Origin: Chrysemys picta bellii
Lineage: Eukaryota; Chordata; Testudines; Emydidae
Assembly (NCBI RefSeq): GCF_011386835.1
Contig: NC_088796.1
Location: forward strand, 27,917,011-27,981,010
DNA length: 64,000 bases
Direction of reading: 5' to 3'
The notes beneath the pieces were generated by a model that was given only the letters and a program-made list of their open reading frames with translations, was not told where the DNA came from and searched no databases. Below are positions 57,728 to 64,000 of the stretch, piece after piece (within the stretch, counting starts at the first letter, position 1; each line of letters opens with the position of its first letter). The translations under genes and the position numbers were made by a program.

Positions 57728-59075
57728 TTGGATGATCTGTGCCCAAGGATTAGGTCTTCTCCTGAAGGCAAAACCCAGAAGGAGGAAGAATTGTGCAACT
57801 GCTCTGGGTTATGGACTTCAAGCTGGGGCAAATACCAGATAATTCAGAGCAAACTTATAAATCCCAAGAGTTGTAATGCCCCTTCTCCCAATACTGTACC
57901 TAACTGTGCAATACTATTTTATGATATTGAGTATTTCTTCCCAATCCCAGCAAATGATCAGCCAATATCCTGATGTGCAAGAATTCTTAACTCTTATCTA
58001 GAGTAACTGCAGGACCAGGTGGTTGTGCACTGAAAGTGATCAATGGGGGGAGGTAGAAGATCAAAAGGTCCCTCACCCAGATGTGCTGGGGGGAGGTATT
58101 TTGAAGTGACGGGTTCTTGTGGAGAAGGAGGGGCCTTCATCTGCTTTCTTCTGGCTTCTCTACAGGTTATGGTAGAGGCATGAAGATTTTTCCCTTCCCC
58201 ACTAAGGCAAGAGTGTTCCTGGGCTCAGACCCTCTGCTCCTCCTCCCCGTATATTTTTGGGGGATATAGAAGAATGCCATATAATATATAGGTAATATTA
58301 ATGGAGTCAAATAGCATCAATATTCATGCCTGTTGGCAAATTTAGTATGTGATTTGTATAACGGGGTGAATAGTGTCTAACTCATGCAGTGGCGCCAATA
58401 AAAGCTTGATTTGAATTTGCAACCTTTTTCCAACCTTCAGTGGAATGGTGAGGTTAATATACCAGATTTTAGGGGGACTGTATTTGGGTTTGTAGCATTT
58501 TAATGGAAACTAGACTGCAAAAACTGCCAAGACAATAAGGCTTCTTAAAATGAAATAATGAGGAAAAGATCTGCAAGGAAGAACTTAATTCAATCAGAGG
58601 AAGAATCTTTAAGCAACACTCAAAAACAGCAGCCTCTCAGAGCCAGAAAATGAGTTCATGATGAATGGTTATGTATGATCGAGTCAAAAAGAAAAAAAGG
58701 ACAATATATGTGGAGGGAGAGGGGAGAACAGAAAAAGCACTCGTTAACACTAGAAATGGAAAAACCAGTTTAGATGAAGATTGTGTATCTGACTGCTTCT
58801 TGGGTGTGCATGAAGCCTTCTCTACAACATCTCCCCCATACAGTGACCAAACACAATCTGTGCCTCTGCTCTTGGTGATGCAAGGACTGCCCTCTCCCAG
58901 TCACCCCACAGCACTATCCTTTCTAAAGAGATGAATAGATGGGACCATCCCTTTTGCATCAACAGCAGAGCTGGCCAGGTACCGCAGGCCATATGCAGCG
59001 CCCCTTTCAGGGGTGTAGCAACATGCAGTCTCTCCTCACTGGAAAATCGTAGCATTTTACACCCACTCTGCACAG
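57728..59075. other. Unassigned non-coding stretch
   Basis: No gene or repeat boundary recognised. Confidence 0.5.
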
Positions 59076-59079
59076 GCCC

Positions 59080-59922
59080 TGTCATAAATATAAAGGGAAG
59101 GATAACAACTTTTATGTATGCAGTAACATACAATCCCTCCTGGCCAGAGGTACAGAATCACTTACCTGTAAGGGGTTAATCAGTTCAATTAACCTAGTTG
59201 GCACCTGACCAGAAGGACCAATGGGGAAAGAAAATACTTTCAAATCTGAGAGGCTGGGGGGAGGTTTTGTTGGTGCTCTGGTTTTTTGGTTCCCTCTCGG
59301 GACAAAAAGAGAGACCAAGCAGATAAACCAGCTCCTAAAAGATCCTGAAATGATGCATCTAAAATTACAGAAATTGTAAGTAATAGCAAGGAAATGCATT
59401 AGATATCTTGTTTTAGCTTATGAATTTTCCCTATGCTAAGAAGTAATTTTATTCCTGTTTTGTAACTGGGAAGCAGAGTCAGAGGGGGTTTAAATCTTTT
59501 ATTTATCCTGTAAAGTTATCTTCCATCCTGATTTTGTAGGTGTGATTCTTTTACTTTTTTTTTTTAAATAAAATTCTTCTTTTAAAAACCTGATTGATTT
59601 TCAGTGTCCTAAAAACCAGGGATTTGGTCTGTACTCATTTTGTTAACCTATTGGTTGGTATATTATTCTCAAGCCTCCCCCGAAAAGGGGGTGAAAGGGT
59701 TTAGGGGGATATTTTGGGGGGGATAGGGCTCCAAGTGGCCCCTCCCTGAATGTTTGTTTAAATCTCTTGGTGGTGGTAGCAATGCCGTCCAAGGATAAGA
59801 AAAGGAATTTGTGCCTTGGGGAAGTTTTTAACCTAAGCTGGTGGAATATAAGCTTAGAGGGTCTTTCATGTGGGGCCTGACATCTGTACCCCAGAGTTCA
59901 TAGTGGGGAGGGAACCCTGACA
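59080..59922 (+). mobile_element. Solo LTR, 843 bp, retrovirus-like or Gypsy type
   Basis: Starts TGTCATAAATATAAAGGGAA and ends GGGAGGGAACCCTGACA. The flanks GGCCC and GGCCT match at 4 of 5 positions. An AATAAA signal lies in the 'tttaaataaaattcttc' block near 59565. I recognise its body ('taaggggttaat', 'ggcacctgaccagaaggacc', 'aacctaagctgg') as a widespread turtle LTR. No internal region is present, consistent with recombination between two LTRs. Confidence 0.87.
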
Positions 59923-59926
59923 GGCC

Positions 59927-60845
59927 TCAAGGCACTGGAGAATTGAGTTCAAGGCAGTAAGGATTTTCTCTGTCTCAGATTCTGCCTCCTCACTCTCACT
60001 GATAAGCATCTGACTCCACCAGTAATTCCATTGATTTCAATGGAGTATCATCACAATAAGTCACTTATTAGCATGAGTGATGGTGCCAGACGCTGGTCCT
60101 AAATTGCTAGTCCAAGCTGTAGAAAGCTGACACTTAAATTCATTGAAACTGGCCATAATTTATCATTTTTACATCTACTATTTTGGATTTGTATTTTACT
60201 TTGATCCATATGTAAGATGTGGGTTTTGTGCTCACACTTCCGATCCCGCCAAAAATCAGGAACAACTTTATTTGAAGTGACCCTACCTTCTAAAATGAAA
60301 AACAGAGAGAAAGAAAAAATATATAATGTGGTGACAAATCCCATTATCTCCTTGTCTTGTTCCCAAGAGCAAATCTCATTTTCTTGAAAAAGCACTTTAA
60401 AGTGAGACTGTGACACAGTGAGATCCTGTTCTGGCCATGATGTTATCTCCCTTCTGTAATGCAGGAAACATCTTGTTAGTTCCCACACTCCAGTAGTTCA
60501 AGTTATGGAGACTGGCAGCAACTCAACCCATTTTTTGTCGGTTTATAGCCTACCTTTTCCCCTCATGCAGAGATAAAAGGTGAATAGCTGTGAGCCTGCA
60601 AACTTTTGTAAGTCAGCCTGCCCTGAGTGTGCAGTGCAGTTCAAATTGACAACAAAAAGTAAATTGCACCTGCATTTTAAAAAACTCATTTTGGTTAGCA
60701 GTCCAACTTTGGTGGCAGTTGTCTTAGAAATGCCTAGACTGCCAATATATAGGCAAAAGTTGGTGTTATATCCTTGTAATAAAATTTGCAAAATTTTAAA
60801 CAATCTGATATTATAGCTAGTTCAACTATTATTTATGGTTTGTGT
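59927..60845. other. Unassigned non-coding stretch
   Basis: No feature recognised except short 'attgatttcaatggagt'-type motifs near 60030. Confidence 0.45.
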
Positions 60846-60849
60846 TTAT

Positions 60850-61290
60850 ACTTGCACATAGTGGTCCCAACAGATGTTGGGGGCCCATTGTGTTAGGTAT
60901 TGTATGAGCACACAGTGTGGGACAGTCCTGCCCCTGAGACCTTATAATCAAAATATACAAAACAAGAAAAGGAAGCATTATTATTTATAATCCCCATTTT
61001 ACAGATTGGGAAAACAAAAAGAATAAGTGACATTTTCAAAGGCACAAACAGTCAGTATGCACCTAAATCACATTGACTTCCAATGGCAGCTGAGCCTCCT
61101 GATCAAAACTAATCTAATTCTAAGATCTAATTCTAACCTAAATATAATTCCCAGTTGTATCTCTGAAAAAATCCCCTTAGGTGACTTGCCCAAGGTCACA
61201 CAGGAAGCCTGTAGCAGAACCAGGAGTTGGAACAAGAGCACCTAAGTCCCAGTACAGTGCCTTAACCACAAGACCATCCTTAGCTTAGAA
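60850..61290 (-). repeat. MIR-like CORE-SINE with long tail (minus strand)
   Basis: The plus strand shows the tail first ('gggcccattgtgttaggtat', 'gtcctgcccctgagacctta'), then 'ccccattttacagattggga', 'cttgcccaaggtcacacagg', 'aagcctgtagcagaaccagg' and 'agtgccttaaccacaagacc'. Reversed, this is a tRNA-like head, MIR-type core and tail. The tail part also occurs alone at about 41350-41420. Confidence 0.75.
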
Positions 61291-61659
61291 TAAACCTTGC
61301 CTTCACAAGTCTGATCTATACTGCTCCAGGGTAGAGGGAGAAGGAGCAAAGCAGTAATAGTGAGGTGGGGAGCCTGAGCCATCCTGCTCTCATAGTATGA
61401 CGATCTAAGATGTCGGAAGAAATGTGCTCTGTAGCATGTATGCCAACAGCAGAATTTGTGCAGTGGCAGGGGAGTTGGCTACTCACTCAAGTAAGCAGAA
61501 GTTGTGTTCAGGACAAACCTGTGACTGTATTAGCTGTGCCCCAGCCTGATGGTAAAGGGAGTGAGACTGGAATCATATACAGAGGCTACACTGATGCTTG
61601 GGGATATGGAAAGGCTAAGCCATTTACAAAAAAGCCTTTCCACCATAAGACCAGACAAC

Positions 61660-62973
61660 TCTCCAATACCAAATTCTACAGGCCACTTTCCTCAGATCCC
61701 ACTGAGGAATACACTAAGAAACTGCACCATCTACTCAGGACACTCCTTACACTAACACAGGAACAAATCAACATACCCTTAGAGCCCCTTAGAGCTCCGA
61801 CCGGGGTTATTCTATCTACTACCCAAGATCCACAAACGTGGAAATCTTGGACACCCCATCATCTCGGGCATTGGCACTCTCACTGAAGGACTGTCTGGAT
61901 ATGTGGACTCCCTTCTCAGACCCTATGCCACCAGCACTCCCAGCTATCTCCGTGACACCACTGATTTCCTGAGAAAACTACAATGCATTGGTGACCTCCC
62001 AGAAAACACCATCCTAGCCACCATGGATGTAGAGGTTCTCTACACAAACATCCCACACACAGATGGAATACAAGCTGTCAGGAACAGTATCCCTGATGAT
62101 GACACAGCACAACTTGTTGCTGAGCTCTGTGACTTTATCCTCACGCACAATTATTTCAAATTTGGTGACAATATATACCTCCAGACCAGTGGCACCGCCA
62201 TGGGCACCCGTATGGCCCCACAATATGCCAACATTTTTATGGCTGACCTGGAACAACGCTTCCTCAGCTCTCGTCCACTCACGCCCCTTCTCTACCTACG
62301 CTACATTGATGACATCTTCATCATCTGGACCCATGGGAAGGAGACCCTGGAAGAATTCCACCATGATTTCAACAGCTTCCACCCCACCATCAACCTCAGT
62401 CTGGACCAATCTACACAGGAGGTCCACTTCCTAGACACCACAGTACAAATAAGCGATGGCCACGTTAACACCAGCCTATACCGAAAACCCACCGACCGCT
62501 ACGCCTACCTTCATGCCTCCAGCTTCCACCCCGAACACACCACACGATCCATCGTCTACAGCCAAGCGCTGAGGTACAACCGCATCTGCTCCAACCCCTC
62601 AGACAGAGACCAACACCTACAAGATCTTCACCAAGCATTCTCAAAACTACAATACCCACACAAGGAAATAAAGAAACAAATCAACAGAGCCAGATGTGTA
62701 CCTAGAAGCCTCCTGCTACAAGACAGGCCCAAAAAAGAAACCAACAGAACTCCACTGGCCATCATCTACAGTCCTCAGCTTAAACCTCTCCAATGCATCA
62801 TCAATGATCTACAACCCATCTTGGACAATGATCCCTTACTTTCACAGACCTTGGGAGGCAGGCCAGTCCTTGCCCACAGACAACCCGCCAATCTTAAACA
62901 TATTCTCACCAGCAACCACGCACCGCACCATAACAACTCTAACTCAGGAACCAACCCATGCAACAAACCTTGA
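61660..62973 (+). pseudogene. Penelope-like reverse transcriptase, frameshifted
   Basis: An N-terminal piece (RQLSNTKFYRPLSSDPTEEY) is in the frame ending at 61886. A 10-bp tandem duplication CCCTTAGAGC (61776-61785 and 61786-61795) shifts the frame. The RT core then reads on from 61801, beginning PGLFYLLPKIHKRGN. Motif A is MDVEVLYTNIP (Asp codon at 62026-62028), followed by SGTAMGTRMAPQYANIFMAD and RYIDDIFIIW with YIDD at 62302-62313. The frame ends at TGA 62971-62973 inside a Cys-rich linker (PCNKP, then CQLC), which resembles the zinc-finger-like region of this family. Confidence 0.92.
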
Positions 62974-62989
62974 TGCCAACTCTGCCCAC

Positions 62990-63283
62990 AGCAACACCAT
63001 CACAGGACCTAACCAAATCAGCTACAACATCACCGGCTCATTCACCTGCACGTCCACCAATGTTATATATGCCATCATGTGCCAGCAATGCCCCTCTGTT
63101 ATGTACATTGGACAAACTGGACAGTCACTACGCAAGAGGATAAATGGACACAAGTCAGATATCAGGAATGGCATTATACAAAAACCTGTAGGAGAACACT
63201 TCAACCTCCCTGGCCACACAATAGCAGATGTAAAGGTAGCCATCTTACAGCAAAAAAACTTCAGGACCAGACTCCAAAGATAA
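62990..63283 (+). pseudogene. Penelope GIY-YIG endonuclease domain, separated by frameshift
   Basis: This domain belongs to the same polyprotein as the RT but lies in another frame. The open frame can be read from 62696, but Penelope sequence begins only near NTITGPNQISYNI (about 62990). The nuclease shows VIYAIMCQQCPSVMYIGQTG, then SLRKRINGHKSDIRNG and PVGEHFNLPGH; the YIG of the GIY-YIG motif, the Arg and the His are recognisable. A TAA at 63281-63283 cuts the C-terminus where the family normally continues (a Glu codon is expected). In the family the nuclease cleaves the target for integration. Confidence 0.9.
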
Positions 63284-63794
63284 ACTGCTGAGCTCCAGTT
63301 CAAATTTGCAAATTTGACACCATCAGATCAGGATTAAACGAAGATTGTGAATGGCTAGCCAACTACAGAAGCAGTTTCTCCTCCCTTGGTGTTCACACCT
63401 CAACTGCTAGCAGAGCACCTCACCCTCCCTGATTGAACTAACCTCGTTATCTCCATACTGATTTATACCTGCCTCTGGAAATTTTCATTACTTGCATCTG
63501 ATGAAGTGGGCATTCACCCACGAAAGCTTATGCTCCAATACTTCTGTTAGTCTTAAAGGTGCCACAGGACCCTCTATTGCTTTTTACAGATTCAGACTAA
63601 CACGGCTACCCCTCTGGTACTTGACACCATAAGACTGACACTCACAACATTGATACCTCTTTCTTCCTCTAAACCCCACCAATTCCTCCCCAAAAGGGAA
63701 GAAATTAATAAAACCAAAAGTTCTACCCCAAGCAGAATTTTTAACTCCAAAAAGTACCACCAGACCCTCCCTGAAGCCCTCTCAGCAGCAAGAG

Positions 63795-64000
63795 AGATCT
63801 AGGTTGGGCATTAGGAAAAACTTCCTAACTGTCAGGGTGGTTGAGCACTGGAATAAATTGTCTAGGGAGCTTGTGGAATCTCCATCATTGGAGATTTTAA
63901 AAAGCAGGTTAGACAAACATCTGTCAGGGCTGGTCTAGATAATACTTAGTCCTGCCTGAGTACAGGGGACTGGACTAGATGACCTCTTGAGGTCCTTTCC
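63795..64000 (+). mobile_element. CR1 LINE 3' end, cut by the window edge
   Basis: AGATCTAGGTTGGGCATTAG, 'gaaaaacttcctaactgtca', 'gggtggttgagcactggaat' and 'gactagatgacctcttgagg' are the RT C-terminus and 3' UTR of CR1. The 8-bp tail lies beyond the window. Confidence 0.88.

Larger units (their letters stand above)
61652..63624 (+). mobile_element. Penelope-like element, 5'-truncated, with 11-bp TSD
   Basis: CACCATAAGAC occurs at 61641-61651 and 63625-63635. Inside lie a Penelope-type RT, a GIY-YIG endonuclease and a 3' terminus ('gatgaagtgggcattcaccc', 'acgaaagcttatgctcca', 'cagactaacacggctacc') shared with the minus-strand fragment at 17158-17282. Penelope-like elements pair a telomerase-like RT with a GIY-YIG nuclease. 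The 5' end is missing, and two frameshifts and two stops make the copy inactive. Confidence 0.93.

Noticed and set aside
60099..60488. 129-residue minus-strand frame
   Set aside because: No recognisable domain and no supporting context; expected by chance in this length of sequence.
1..64000. Bacterial-type operons, CRISPR arrays, phage or plasmid functions
   Set aside because: No dense same-strand genes, ribosome-binding sites or regularly spaced repeats. The repeat families are vertebrate transposons.

Overview
This window looks like repeat-dense, gene-poor nuclear DNA from a reptile, most likely a turtle. The basis is its set of transposon families: CR1 LINEs with 8-bp 3' tail repeats, 5'-truncated Penelope-like elements, hAT and Harbinger MITEs, MIR-like SINEs and several LTR types. 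I recognise these families from general knowledge; no database search was possible. I found no host exon, rRNA, intact tRNA, CRISPR array or bacterial-type gene. All long coding signals come from transposable elements or from GC-rich MITE DNA that is open by composition.

Layout. 1-9 kb holds old CR1 tails, two Penelope-end fragments, a small hAT MITE, an LTR fragment and a Harbinger-like MITE. 12-20 kb holds a 1.1-kb foldback hAT element, three smaller hAT MITEs and a minus-strand Penelope tail. 20-29 kb is a rearranged block: a tandem duplication of about 3 kb places two nearly identical copies of an anonymous segment plus a CR1 5' piece next to each other. The second copy lost about 2.4 kb and contains a 1,080-bp foldback hAT element; the first copy still shows the empty site. 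The downstream CR1 carries an ORF1 esterase fragment, an endonuclease and a reverse transcriptase, all decayed. 29-35 kb is a cluster of hAT elements (one with a Harbinger MITE inside it) and a solo LTR. 35-38.6 kb is a decayed Harbinger transposon with its Myb-like ORF and transposase, split by a younger CR1. 39-48 kb has CR1 tails of different ages, a Harbinger MITE and a solo LTR. 49.5-57.7 kb holds a G-rich hAT-like element, two solo LTRs and a small MITE. 59-64 kb holds another solo LTR, a MIR-like SINE, a 2-kb Penelope-like element with RT and GIY-YIG domains, and a CR1 that runs off the end.

The most informative observations are structural. Target-site duplications (TSDs) of the length expected for each class are visible for many elements: 8 bp for hAT, 5 bp for LTRs, and 11 bp for all three bounded Penelope copies. 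Nested insertions give a relative order of events. None of the elements in view appears able to move by itself.
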